Source: Dipteris shenzhenensis (taxonomy: Eukaryota > Polypodiophyta > Polypodiopsida > Gleicheniales). Taken from it: DNA of 64,000 bases. Below are positions 48,433-58,908 of this stretch, piece after piece (positions within the stretch are counted from its first letter, which is position 1; every line of letters starts with the position of its first letter). Location of the stretch: NCBI GenBank assembly GCA_047967505.1, contig CM106540.1; one strand, given 5' to 3'. Made by a program: the position numbers and the translations under genes. The notes below the pieces were generated by a model. That model had not been told where the DNA came from, made no database searches, and was given only the letters and a program-made list of their open reading frames with translations.

Positions 48433-48773
48433 TGTTGGGATATGTGTGATCAAGGGCTTGCTAGGTGCATGTGTGTATCCACTAGTAGTCATATGGTTGT
48501 GTGTGTGTGTAGAAGAGGTACACTTAGTGCCAGAGACCATGACTTAGGTGATGATGTAATGCAAAGGTCCCCACATGGGGTGGTGCCTATGATTGTGGAG
48601 TTCCTATGATTTAGGAGTTATCTCCTTTAATGTAGGAGAGGTGCCATTGATTTAGGCCACCCTCTCTCCCATTCTATAAAAGAGAGGACTTCCTCTTAAC
48701 TCAATGGAATATTTTGCCATTTGGTTCCCACACTCTTCTCCATGATGTTCATCTTCTCTCCCACTCTCCAACA
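48433..48773 (+). repeat. 5' LTR of gag-only element 2 (341 bp)
   Basis: Contains a CTATAAAAG promoter box at about 48674 and a run of GT dinucleotides near 48505. Highly similar to 50783-51123. Confidence 0.9.
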
Positions 48774-48775
48774 TT

Positions 48776-48787
48776 TGGTATCAGAGC
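48776..48787 (+). promoter_or_regulatory. Primer-binding site, initiator-Met tRNA
   Basis: TGGTATCAGAGC, two bases after the LTR end. Confidence 0.92.
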
Positions 48788-49639
48788 CTCCTTCAGTCCC
48801 TAGCCCATTATAGCTTCAATATGCCACCTCATCATCATCTTCTCCACCCTCCACCTTCTTCTTCATTTTTGTCCTCTTTCTTTCCAGATTTTGCTTAGAT
48901 CCATTCTCCTCCATTAAGCAACCATTCCCAAATCCCTCTAAGCTAAAGTATCCTCTACTTGGGGCGCACCCTTGACACCAAGTATTCTTTGAAATTTCAC
49001 TTCGTTTGCCCATGCCAACACGATCTCTGCTCGTTGAACTTTCAAGCAATTCTGCCAACAGACGAGATATTTCATAGATTCCTTTGAGCCATGGGTGGGT
49101 GACACTATGAGCTTACTTGTTGATGAAAATTGAACTCGGATGCTTGCTGGAGTAAGGAGAAACACGCAAAAGACCAATTGCAGAAGGCGTTACTATCATG
49201 AGCAATTCTATGCATTTTTTGGGCAATGCTCCTAGGTGGACAATCTTCAAATGCGCATTAAAATCCCTCTTAGATATGCTTCATAAAGCTTGAATCAAGC
49301 CCTCTAGATTACTCTATTTTTTACTCTTTAGTTTTGGGCATTTTTTATTGTTGAATGCTTGATGCAAGCTTGGAGATGACTTATTGACAGAAAATTATGG
49401 TTAATAATGCCTAGCTCTTATTCATCTTCCAATTCTTCATATGTGAAAGCAAAGAAGAAGAAACAAGCACCTAGATATGTCAATAGAAAGGTAACAAAAC
49501 TTGTGAAGGAAAAGTCACATAAACCATATTATTATTTTGATGCAAAAAGTTTAGGACTTTTTGATTTGATGGCTTGCAATATGCACTTGTATGGTTGAGA
49601 CTCATAAGCCATTTGTAAGAGAGTAGAACACTGCCTAAA

Positions 49640-50495
49640 CATTTAAGATAGACAAGTTCAATGGCCAAGGTTTTCACACTTGGCAAATGAAAATCAAATT
49701 TGTGCTTATGAAAGAGAATTTGTGGGACTTGGTCAAGTCAGGAAATCAATCATCTCAAGTAGGTAAATCCATCACAACCAAAGGTAAAGGGAAGCAAGTG
49801 ACTCTTCTTCAACTACACTTGCAGATGCTAAAGGGCTAGAGAAAGCTTATGCAATTATTGCATTAGGTTTGGTAGATGATTATGTGCATCATATTTTAGA
49901 TTTGGAATCCCCTTTTGAGGCCTGGCATAAGTTAGATGTGTTATTTGGTGCTAGCTCCCATACTTCTAAGTTGAATTTGAAAATTAAGTTCTTTGAACTT
50001 AAGATGGATGGAGACAATGTTGCAGCTCATGTTAATACTTTAAGGAGTCTTATGACACAATTGGCCTCAGTGAATTCTCCAGTTACTGAAGATGATGCTA
50101 TGGCTATGCTCTTGAAGAGTATGCCTCAAGACTATGATTATGTTGTGACTACCTTGAAGAATCTTCCCCAACCCACACTAGAGGGCAGCATCAATGCTCT
50201 ACAAGAGGAAGAGAGAAAGAACACTTCAAGAATGGGTGAAGTGCAAACACAACCACTTGCAATAAAGTTTTCATCAAAGAGCAAGTACAATGCATGCAAG
50301 AATTGTGGAAAGACCAATCATCTTGAAAAAGAGTGCTACAAAATCCATCCTTGCACTTATTGTGGCAAGAACAATCATTTAGAGAAGTTTTGCAATGAGA
50401 AGAAGAAAAACATGGCAAATCTAGTTGAAGAGAGAAATCTGCCAACAAATGAAGAATCAAACTTTGTAGTAGAAGACAAAGACTATGCCTTTTGA
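49640..50495 (+). CDS. Gag of gag-only element 2 (N-terminus shifted, 208-codon body intact)
   Basis: The N-terminal part, DKFNGQGFHTWQMKIKFVL followed by LWDLVKSGNQ, is in a different frame and breaks near 49820. An uninterrupted frame then runs 49869-50495 (MVDDYVHHIL to DKDYAF). It holds the UBN2-type core (AWHKLDVLF, LNLKIKFFELKM, HVNTLRSLMTQLAS, MLLKSMPQDYDYVVTTLKNL) and two perfect zinc knuckles of CX2CX4HX4C type, C143-C146-H151-C156 and C162-C165-H170-C175. Gag forms particles and packages element RNA. A functional N-terminus would need frameshifting, or the shift is a mutation. No pol frame follows before the LTR. Confidence 0.8.
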
Positions 50496-50782
50496 GCACT
50501 TTGTCTTTTGAACTTTATCTATCATCACTTGGTCAATTTTTTGAGGTTCTCTGGTTGGATAGTACTCCAAAAAGAATGTTATGTGTTTTGTGTTTTGTCT
50601 TTTGTAAATCACCTCTGGTCACCATTTGATGTAGGCCATGTGATATGTGTTTGGTCTATCCCATTTTTGTAAACCTTGACCCTTGGGCACCTTTGCTAGC
50701 ATGATATCCTAGCCATAGCATGAGAAACTATGTGACTAGATGTATCCTCGACATAGCAAGAGGCAAACCCTTGAGGAGGGTA

Positions 50783-51123
50783 TGTTCGGATATGTGTGAG
50801 CAAGGGCTTGCTAGGTGCATGTGTGCATCCACTAGCAGTCATATGGTTGTGTGTGTGTGTAGAAGAGGCACACTTAGTGCCATAGACCATGACACAGGTG
50901 ATGATGTAATGCAAAGGCCCCCACATGTGGTGGTGCCTATGGTTGTGGAGCTCCTATGATTTAGGAGTTATCTCCTTTGATGTAGGAGTGGTGCCATTGA
51001 TTTAGGCCACCCTCTTTTCCATTCTATAAAAGAGAGGACTTCCTCTAAACTCAATGGAACATTTTTCCATTTGGTTACCACACTCTTCTCCATGATGTTC
51101 ATCTTCTCTCCCACTCTCCAACA
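50783..51123 (+). repeat. 3' LTR of gag-only element 2 (341 bp)
   Basis: TGTTCGGATATG...CTCCAACA; same length as the 5' LTR. Confidence 0.9.
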
Positions 51124-51299
51124 ATTTCTCCTATCAAGATGACGACATATTGTAGCATACCATTAGGATCAATTGGTCATTGATGTGCCATGTGCACTTA
51201 GAATGGTGATGGTTTATATGACTTGAATTACAGTCCTTGGGCGATTTCTTCAGAAATGTTCACTCTTGATCCTCCATCCACTATTATACTTGGTATAGT
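51124..51299 (-). pseudogene. Ty3-type protease fragment (right part of split element)
   Basis: On the minus strand, SIIVDGGSRVNISEEIAQGL is followed by KPSPF, VHMAHQ and LQYVVILIG. This matches the Ty3/gypsy-type aspartic protease (DGGSGVN..SEE...MAD). The active-site DGGS (in place of D-S/T-G) is usual in this lineage. It continues the frame interrupted at 54384 by the nested Copia and is cut at 51123 by the gag-only element. Confidence 0.7.
51295..51299. repeat. Target-site duplication ATAGT (left)
   Basis: Matches 54384-54388 around the nested Copia. Confidence 0.85.
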
Positions 51300-51390
51300 T
51301 GAGAGTGCTCTCAACGGAAGCAAGAATGGAAGAGGGAGAGAGAGAAACAGAGAGCCACACAAGTTTTGGTGGGTGCAGAACCACCCTAAT

Positions 51391-51748
51391 ACGTCTGAAT
51401 GCACCAAATCAAGCCTTTCAAACTCTTTCTTTCCCCTTCTTTTATGGGCTGATTTAGTCTTCTTCCCACAGAGACAGTGCTCACAAATTTCAAAATCAGA
51501 GAAACTAAATGCGGTACATAACCCAAACGGCATAAGAGTTTCATTCCATTCTAGCTCATGTGCCCCAACCTGCAATGCCACAAAGAAGTGCTTGGCTGCT
51601 TGGTTATTGCAACAACATGATCAAATACCTCTGATACATGTAAGGGATACAAAGTCCCACACTTGGCACCCCTGGCCAAAAGCATAGAGCCTTTCTGAAT
51701 TTTCCAACTCTGAAAGCCAAAAGTGGTGTGAAAACCAGCATCATCTAG
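51391..51748 (-). pseudogene. Copia pre-integrase and integrase start (nested element)
   Basis: Read leftward: GCQVWDFVSLTCIRG, AAKHFFVALQVGAHELEWNETLMP, CEHCLCGKKTKSAHKRRGKK and LDLVHSDVLG. The CEHC...LVHSDV block is the Copia integrase zinc-binding end and catalytic-core start. It stops abruptly at the LTR junction. Confidence 0.72.
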
Positions 51749-52917
51749 CTAATCGACTGAAATAAGACTCTTGGTCAACTTAGGCACATGTCTCACATGT
51801 TTCAAAATAAATGCAGACCCATTTGCAAAAGAAAACTTTATGTCACCTACTCCCACTATGTCACATGCATAGTCATTTCCAAGATGCACACAACCTGTCT
51901 TTCCATTGTCATAAGTGGAGAACCATTCCCTATGGGGAGTAACATGGAATGAAGCACCAAAATCCAAAATCCAATCCTGGGAATATGCATCATCTGAAGT
52001 GGTAAGCAACTCTGCAAATAAAGTAGACATGAAGAGAACGTCATTGTCACTATCATGTGTGACTGCATTGATCTCCTCAATCTTCACTTTTCCTTTGTCC
52101 TCCCTCTCTTCCTTTTGATTTGCACCCCAATTTGCATTCTTTTTCTTATCCTTTTGCTCTCTTTTTAGCTTGTAGCAATCCTTTTTCATATGGCCCTTCT
52201 TGCCACAGTGGTAACACTCAATGTTCCGTGCCCTGGATTTGCTACGAGACTTCCTTCTTTCTTGGGACTTCCCCCTGAACTGTGATCTGACCCTTTGCAC
52301 ATTTAAGGCTACATCCTGCTTGTTGCCATCCATAGACTTCCGTCTAATCTCCTCGGCCAACAAGCTACCCACAACATCATCAAATTTCAATACTCCACCA
52401 GGTGCAGAGTTGCTGACAGTTGTACGGAAGGTATCCCATGAGGATGGCAATGAAATAAGAGAAATATTGCCTTAGTCTCTGCATCAAAATTCATCTTCTG
52501 AGCCTGAAGCTGGCTTAAAATAATATTGAATTCATTCAAGTGAGAACCAATGGAGACCTCTTCCTTCATCTGCAACTCAAACAACCTCTTCATGAGGTAA
52601 ACTTTATTAGAGGCAGTTTCCTTCTCACAAGTGGCACACAGTTTCTTCCACAAATCTTTTGTAGTCTACTCATTTACTACTGTGAAATAAACTGACTCTA
52701 CAAGATGAAGTGTAATAGTAGACTTTGCTAATGCATCCAACTCATTCCAATCGTCCTCAGACATATTTGTAGGCTTAGCTTCAATCCCTGCCAAGGGTTT
52801 AATCTACTTCTTTTGAATAAGCACATCCCTTATCTATTCTTTCCACAAAGAAAAGTTTGTCCCATCAAACTTTTTAATGTTGAAAAACTCCTTTTCAGAC
52901 ATGGAAGAGGATGCCAT
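51749..52917 (-). pseudogene. Copia gag and protease (nested element)
   Basis: Gag starts MASSSMSEKEFFNIKKFDGT at 52917. Its UBN2 core is in 52653-52387 (LCATCEKETASNKVYLMKRLF). A frameshift leads to the 233-codon frame 52450-51749 with the zinc knuckle CYHCGKKGHMKKDC, a basic RS-rich linker and the protease site WILDFGASFHV (D-F-G-A instead of D-S-G-A). Two early stops (UAG for W-like codons near 52830 and 52800) also occur. It would make particles and process the polyprotein. Confidence 0.82.
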
Positions 52918-54254
52918 GATGCAAATGAAGCAAAATCCCAAATGCTAGTACCTGCAAGAGCTAATCACACCAAATACCAGGTGTACCCAAATGTGTATGC
53001 CACAATAGAGTGAAATGTTACCAAAACTCAAAGCTCAAAGCATCAAAAGATTCAGCTGACTCATGTGCATGTACTATGCATCCATATGAGCAAATCTGGC
53101 CTAAAAGAAAATGCCAATTGCAATGGCAATCCAAAATGCCAATAAGTGCCAAATGGCTCAAGCATAAACACCGTCCATGGGCATATGCATCAATAATATC
53201 TCATCCAAGAGAGCATAAGACTATAAATGCATCAACTGCAATGTGTCAAAGCTGTCCCTCAGCATAAAATAGCATCCATGTGCAAAGCGTCCATAAAAAA
53301 TAGCATCCCACAAGGTAATGTGGGCCTATTAGCGCATCCAATAAGGATCGCAATGCATCCAAATGGCCTATAAATCATCCATTGCAACCCAATGCACACA
53401 AAAAATGAGTGCACATGGCTCAAACTGCAACAAGAGTGATCTGCATAAGGTATGCTCAAGAAGTCATGGTCCCATAGAAAAGACCGCTTCTGAAAATAGA
53501 ACCTGAGATGCCTCAAAACATGGGTGCCATTGCATAATCGGACTCAGCAAAAAATTTGCAAATATCTCTATTCTGTTGGAACTCCAAAATCCCAATCGAT
53601 GAGTGAGAAATGGGATTCAACACTTATCCACTGCCATGTGGCATAAATCTAAGGTTTCAAAACCTTAGAATGAAAAATGCATAACAGAGAGACGAAATTG
53701 AATACACAGAGATCTATAACTCTGAAAATACTCCACCGAATTGCACAAGAACTTGTTTGTAAACTCCACTGGAGTGCGAATGATGAGCAACATAGAAGTT
53801 TTAGGATCTCCTGAGTCCACCGGAACTGACAGATCTGCAAATGGTTGCTCCAAACTTGAGTGCCAACACCCGGGCAGAAAAACGTAGGAACTGACACAGT
53901 GAGTCAGAAATCCAATGATATGATCCCAGATTCAAGAATGAAGGTGTTTCCAAGCTCCTGAAGTGAAGTGCACACCAAAAGCAAGCAATAGTTGCCTCTA
54001 CAAGTCAATACGGAGTCTCTGTCATCAAACGGAACAGGAAAAAGCTCAAAAAACGACTTTTTCTTTGAAAACATTTAACAAGCTCTCAAAACCACTTCGC
54101 AAAGCCAAAGTGACTTTTCCAAAGGTTCCTCCAAGGTCTCTACACACTCGGATGCAAGTAAAGTCACCCACAAAGCTTCCCACAGAGCTTCTCCTTCCTT
54201 CCACAGAGCTGTTGAGCTTCCAAGCATTCACGCACGCTCAGCTAGATCACCCGG

Positions 54255-54266
54255 GCTCTGATACCA
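54255..54266 (-). promoter_or_regulatory. Primer-binding site of nested Copia
   Basis: TGGTATCAGAGC on the minus strand, two bases after the LTR. Confidence 0.9.
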
Positions 54267-54383
54267 ATTGAGAGTGCTCTCAACGGAAGCAAGAATGGAA
54301 GAGGGAGAGAGAGAAACAGAGAGCCACACAAGTTTTGGTGGGTGCAGAACCACCCTAAGGCACAGTGACATTTAACCCCCACA

Positions 54384-54388
54384 ATAGT
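54384..54388. repeat. Target-site duplication ATAGT (right)
   Basis: Equal to 51295-51299; marks the nested Copia insertion. Confidence 0.85.
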
Positions 54389-56064
54389 TTGCTTCTTAAT
54401 CTTGATAGTGATGTTTGGAACTTTTTCCATAACTGGTGTATCAATTACATTCATGGTGGCTAAGGTTTGCACTTCCTTTGGTTCCTCGGTGGATTCCTTG
54501 ATTTGTTGAGCAAATAATTCATGACAGTATGGAGCTATCTGCAGACCGACTTGCATATTCTTGACCAATTCCCATGCTTGGGCTAGTTTCTTGTGGCATA
54601 ATGGATTTTGCTTCTTAAGAACTAGATCTAGAGGACTCTCCTTTCTATTACTACTCGAGCATTTCGACTGCTATCACTTTTCCTTTCAACTCTCCTCTCA
54701 TGCAATCTTTGCTGCCAAATCCTTCTGTGCTTTCCCAATTGATATCCTTAGCCGAAGTATCAGTGTCATCGACTGTTGTCATTACCTTTTTTGATTGAGT
54801 GATTACTTGAGCATCAACATTTTTTGGCAATTCAGTTACAACTGCTTGATATTTTGGATCTACCTCTTTCCTTTCCATGTTATTCTTTAAGAATTTTAAG
54901 TATTTTTGTCCAGATTGGACAATTAGAATGCAAATGATTTTCTCCACAATATAAACACTTAATTCTAGATGAATCACTCTTCTCTTTACCATTCTTACCT
55001 TTGTTCTTATGCTCGAGATGCAGGGGTTTACCACTCGGTCCTCAGTTATCATCTGTATTTGCTGACACTTGTTTATTTTTGCCATTAAACCAACAGTCTA
55101 AGAAATCATGGCCAAACTTGGTATAGGTATTATGATACTTAGTCTTGCATTCCTCTTCCACATGTCCACCTCTAAAACACCTGTTACACCACTTCTCATT
55201 GTTTCCTAGTTTACTTGGATACCTAATTCTTTTAAATCCTTCTGTAGCTCGGTTTTTAGCATTTTCTTCTTGATTGGATTCTCCTCAGTGTCTCTCTCAG
55301 CATCCTTCTTCTTCACTTTGTTTTTAAGACCCTCACTTTTTTCTAAAGCAACAGCTCAGTTTAGGAGATCCTCATAGGCTTTGGTCAAATTGACTATCTC
55401 TGGCTTATGTAAATTAACCTTTATGTAAATTAACCTGGGTACAACCTGTGATCAACTAGGCTTGCATAGACTTGTCATCTAGAACAATACTCAATTGATT
55501 AATAAGAGATCTCATCCTAAAAATAAAGTGTTGGATGGAGTCGCCTTTATTCTACTTGAGCTCACTCAACTTTGTTCTCATGTCTTCTTCATTAATTTCC
55601 TGTTAGAACCTGTGCAAAAAGGCTTGTGACATGGCATTTCGACGTTGTGCGCCCAAGCCATTTCTCCTTTGTTTCAGGGGACACCAACATAGCTAATGTT
55701 GCCCTCTTTGTAGCTAGTTGATCTAAGTTGTGCACCCCTTTCACTTTCTATAGGCCATTTCTCAGATTACAGAGCATTGCCTCTTAGGCGTGCATCTCTC
55801 GAGGTGCTAGTAGGGTTGTTACTCTATGAACTTTAGGGTGCAGGCTAAAGCTTGTGAAGACTCGAGATTGGTAATCGCCTGAATGGTCTGATGTTGCTGC
55901 CTCAAATGCTCCCACCAATCGTGACACCATAGCTCATGTTCTTCGCTTCGATGGCAATGATCACATGCATGCATTTACAATAATCACTTCTTGTTGCTAC
56001 TCTGTAAGGAGTCTTCTTTCTTCTCATTGTTTCCCTTCACAAATATTGCGAAAGTGTCTTCCAT
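54384..56064 (-). pseudogene. Ty3-type gag (left part of split element)
   Basis: ATG at 56064 starts MEDTFAIFVKGNNEKK, 4 bases after the primer-like site. The gag core is read as FLHRFxQEINEEDMRTKLSELK and FRMRSLINQLS. Two zinc knuckles follow: CNRCFRGGHVEEEC (about 55200-55150) and CLYCGENHLHSNC (about 54960-54910). Then comes a linker, and the start of the protease-preceding block VKNMQVGLQIAPYCHELF...TIKIKKQTI, split at 54384 by the Copia. Many stops. RT and integrase are not in the window. Confidence 0.75.
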
Positions 56065-56068
56065 TGCT

Positions 56069-56420
56069 GATTTGATACCATGCTAACACTTTCCTCGACC
56101 CGCACTCTGTTCCTTGTGCATTGACCTAACTTTTCAACTTTCCTGTCTCACAACCTCTGTCTGCTTCTCTTGCAAGCCATGGCAAGTTGCATGTTGCCAT
56201 TGATGCCATGGCCATGATCAATCCACCCTAGGTCCACCTTTGGTGGTGCCTTGGGAGATCTCTATGGAGGCTGACGGACCCAACGCTCACTGGAGTCTTT
56301 CCCTAGTATTGGGATCCAACTTTGCAAGTAATTTGCGAGCCTTCTACCTGAGGTAGTGCTATCGGAAAAAGGTCGCTTCTTACCGTTATGACTTGATCCT
56401 CCGCTCGACATCCTTCACGA
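56069..56420 (-). repeat. Primer site and probable 5' LTR of the Ty3-type element
   Basis: Minus strand: GTTAGCA ends the LTR at 56081, then TGGTATCAAATC (56080-56069), a two-mismatch version of the initiator-Met primer site. The LTR start is not located; 56420 is a guess. Confidence 0.45.
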
Positions 56421-56508
56421 AATGAAATATGAGAGTTTATTTAAAATTTTAAAGAGATTTTATTTAAAATTTAGAATGCATGATATTTAAACAAGCATGT
56501 TTTTAGGG

Positions 56509-56584
56509 AGGGCGAGGATTCACGGGAATGCAATGGTGAAGTCTCCATCCACTTCAACATTGTATTCCCAAGAATCCTCACCCT
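56509..56584. repeat. 33-bp arm hairpin (10-nt loop)
   Basis: Arms 56509-56541 and 56552-56584 pair at 28 of 33 positions plus one G-U, around the loop tctccatcca. The size and near-perfect arms resemble a foldback element or small-RNA precursor. No known miRNA recognised. Confidence 0.75.
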
Positions 56585-56596
56585 GAATAAATGCAT

Positions 56597-57256
56597 ACAT
56601 TCATTTTGAAATAAAAGGAAGGGGATGGGAAGCATATAGGCTTGAAGCATATGCTTAAAGCTTTATGCATATGCATAAATATTTAAAAGCTTTAAGCATA
56701 TGCATATGCATATGATTTGCATTGCTTCAAGCCTAGTATAAAGCTTTTAAGCTTTAAGCATATGCATATGCATATCCTTCAACCGTATAGGCTATGAAAA
56801 TTCAACTAATTAAATACACATTCATTTCAAAAGAAAGGGAAAGCCTCAAGAAGCATATAGGCTTGAAGATATGCTTATACATATGCTTAAATCTTTAAAG
56901 CTTTATGCATATGCATAAAGCTTAAAGCTTTAAAGCATATGCTTATGCTCTAAGCTTTAAAGCATATGCTATGCATAAATCATCAAGCTTTGAAGCATAT
57001 TCTGAAGCATATGCTTAAAGCTTTAAAGCTTTATGCATATGCTGCAAACCAGGCATAAATCTTTTAAGCTTTAAGCATATGCATATGCATATGCATATGC
57101 ATCAAACCTATTGGCCTTACAAATTCAACTTCTTAAACACACATTCGTTTTGAGAGAAAGGGAAAGCTTACGTTTCAAGCCTATTTTTAAAAACCATACA
57201 TTCATAAAGCCTGACACGCATTGTAAATTCAATTAATTAAACATATATACATTTTG
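56597..57256. repeat. Dyad-symmetric repeat zone (AAGCATATGCTT / GCATATGC words)
   Basis: Dense self-complementary words (aagcatatgctt, gcatatgcat, aagctttaaagc) fill 56640-56780, 56850-57050 and 57060-57105. A second motif, acattcattttgaaa followed by a purine run, recurs at about 56597, 56818, 57140 and 57245, so the zone looks like imperfect 200-300 bp units. No coding. Confidence 0.75.
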
Positions 57257-57257
57257 A

Positions 57258-57735
57258 AACAAAGGGAAGGGGAGGGAAAAATGGAAAATTATGGGAAGGA
57301 ATGAGTAAGAAAAGTAGAGCGACAAATAAAAGAGAGAAGAAAAAGGAAAGGAGAAAAGGGAGAAAAGAGAAAAGGAGAAAAGGGAGAAAAGAGAAGAAAG
57401 GAGAAAAGAGAAGAAAGGAGAAAAGGAAAGGGAGAAAAGAGAAGGGAGAAAGGGAAGAAGGAAAGGGAGAAAAGAGAAAAGGAGAAAAGGGAAAAATAGA
57501 AGAAGGGGAAAAGAGAAGAGACAAAGGGAGAAAACTGAATAAAAGAAAAATGGAAGGGAAGGGAAAGGGAAAGGGAAAGGGATGGAAAGGGAAATTGAAG
57601 GAAAGAAAAAGGAAACGCAAAGGGAAAGGGAAAGAGATGGAGAGGGAAAGTGAAGGAAAGGGAAAGTGAAGGAAAGGGAAAGGGATTGAAAGGGTGAGTG
57701 AAGGAAAGGGAAAGGGGAAAGAAAAGAAAAACTTG
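57258..57735 (+). repeat. Long polypurine tract (169-nt uninterrupted core)
   Basis: From 57328 to 57496 the plus strand is only A and G, and the flanks to 57735 are nearly so (gggaaagggaaaggg pattern). It explains three overlapping phenylalanine/serine/proline-rich minus-strand frames, which are low-complexity artefacts. Confidence 0.92.
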
Positions 57736-58610
57736 AGAAAACCAATGAAAATCAACATACCTGGTACAAATGGATGCTTGCAAGGTGTGGTGGTCATCTC
57801 TAATTGTGGAGAGGTGCTTCCAAGATCTGGAGGTTTAGACAAGCTATAGAGGATCAGCGAAGGATGGGAGAGAAGAATGAAAGCGACGCGATTTGGGATT
57901 GGGTTTTAGTTTCCACAGCATCGATATTATTGTCGCTTAAAGTGTCATCGCAAATGCTTTACATCATTTTCTGGGGTTTTTAAATTTAGTCTCAAAATTA
58001 AATGCAACTCCCTATTCTGGGTCTTCACAGAGTTGGTAAGATGATAGCATGAAGTGGGTTGGTTTTGAAACCTATGGGCATTGCTTTAGGATCTATTTAT
58101 CGTTTTAATTGTATCAGAACGTTGTGGGTCCAAGATGTCGATTTTCCATAGCCATGTTTTGCATCCATTTGCAAAACGGGATGAAAGTTTGCAATCCTCT
58201 AATTCATGATGGTACAAAGATTCTCACTAGGCACTATTGCATTTGGTGAAACAAAATGGCTTATTTTTAAGGATTTGTATCACTTTTCACCATGTATCAC
58301 TTTTTGCCTCAGTATTCTTCTAGTGGCTCCAAACGGGCCCTGTAACCTGAGAGTGGGTTGCCCCGGGAAATGCTCCATCTACCCTCAGTGCGGTCAGTCA
58401 AGGGATGCCTTCCCACACTTGCATGTAGCCTAGTTGGTGGTGTGCCAACTCTATTTGAAGCCGTCCAGCCATCAAGCCACACATGGCCCTCATCTGGTGT
58501 CCAAACCACGGATAACCGAGCTACTCAAATGCCTTCTCCTCATATGGGGGGCTTACAAGTAGAGTTAGCTGGTTCCCGCGTAGTTACATGAGAGTGGAGC
58601 ATTGATATCT
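57736..58610. other. Region without a recognisable gene
   Basis: Follows the purine tract; short frames only, none recognised. A minus-strand frame ending in a donor-like ccag|gtatgttg at about 57760 could be a leader exon but has no support. Confidence 0.4.
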
Positions 58611-58615
58611 AACAA

Positions 58616-58908
58616 TTGGATCCCATTTACATGGTCAAGAATGAACATTTCCATGTTTCTGCCCATGTATCCCCTCTTCTTATTCAAAACAATGCACCAG
58701 TGGTATTCTAGTCATGCAAATGGGACCCAATGGCCATGATACTTTTCAAGGTACTTAAAATAACATATATTGATGCCCATGCAAAATATCATGGCCATTG
58801 GATCCCATTTGCATGGTCATTCCCATGCATCCCCTCTTTTAGTTCAAAAAAATGCAAAGCGGTGGTATTCCAGTCATACGAATGGGACTCGATGGGCCAC
58901 GATACTTT
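58616..58908. repeat. Pair of foldback units with inverted ends
   Basis: Each unit begins ttggatcccattt(g/a)catgg and ends catgcaaatgggacccaa-like. Unit 1 is about 58616-58740 and unit 2 about 58790-58908. The facing arms 58711-58746 and 58783-58818 are an inverted repeat with one mismatch and one bulge over about 34 bp. This is MITE-like in form; no target duplication seen. Confidence 0.65.

Larger units (their letters stand above)
48433..51123 (+). mobile_element. Gag-only LTR retrotransposon 2 (TR-GAG-like, 2.69 kb)
   Basis: LTRs 48433-48773 and 50783-51123, both 341 bp (TGTTSGGATATGTGTG...CCAACA), primer site TGGTATCAGAGC at 48776-48787 after a two-base spacer, and a purine tract ttgaggagggta at 50771-50782. 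The interior has gag only: no protease, integrase, RT or RNase H. Flanking five bases (atgcc / atttc) do not match, so target duplication is lost or the flank was rearranged. Its gag is far better preserved than that of element 1. Confidence 0.82.
51300..54383 (-). mobile_element. Internally deleted Copia (family C) nested in a Ty3-type element
   Basis: Minus-strand insertion bounded by ATAGT duplications. The 5' LTR is 54383-54269, only 115 bp (TGTGGGGGTT...CACTCTCA), with the primer site at 54266-54255 after a two-base spacer. The interior has gag, protease and the pre-integrase/integrase start, then jumps directly into a truncated 3' LTR (51390-51300) that lacks its first 25 bases. Most of pol and the LTR start are therefore deleted. 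The LTR is the same family as 48212-48394. Confidence 0.82.

Noticed and set aside
57233-57842. Three overlapping 164-201-codon minus-strand frames rich in Phe, Ser, Pro and Leu
   Set aside because: They are translations of the polypurine tract's complement; all frames are open because A/G-only DNA has no stops on that strand. One starts at a non-ATG codon.
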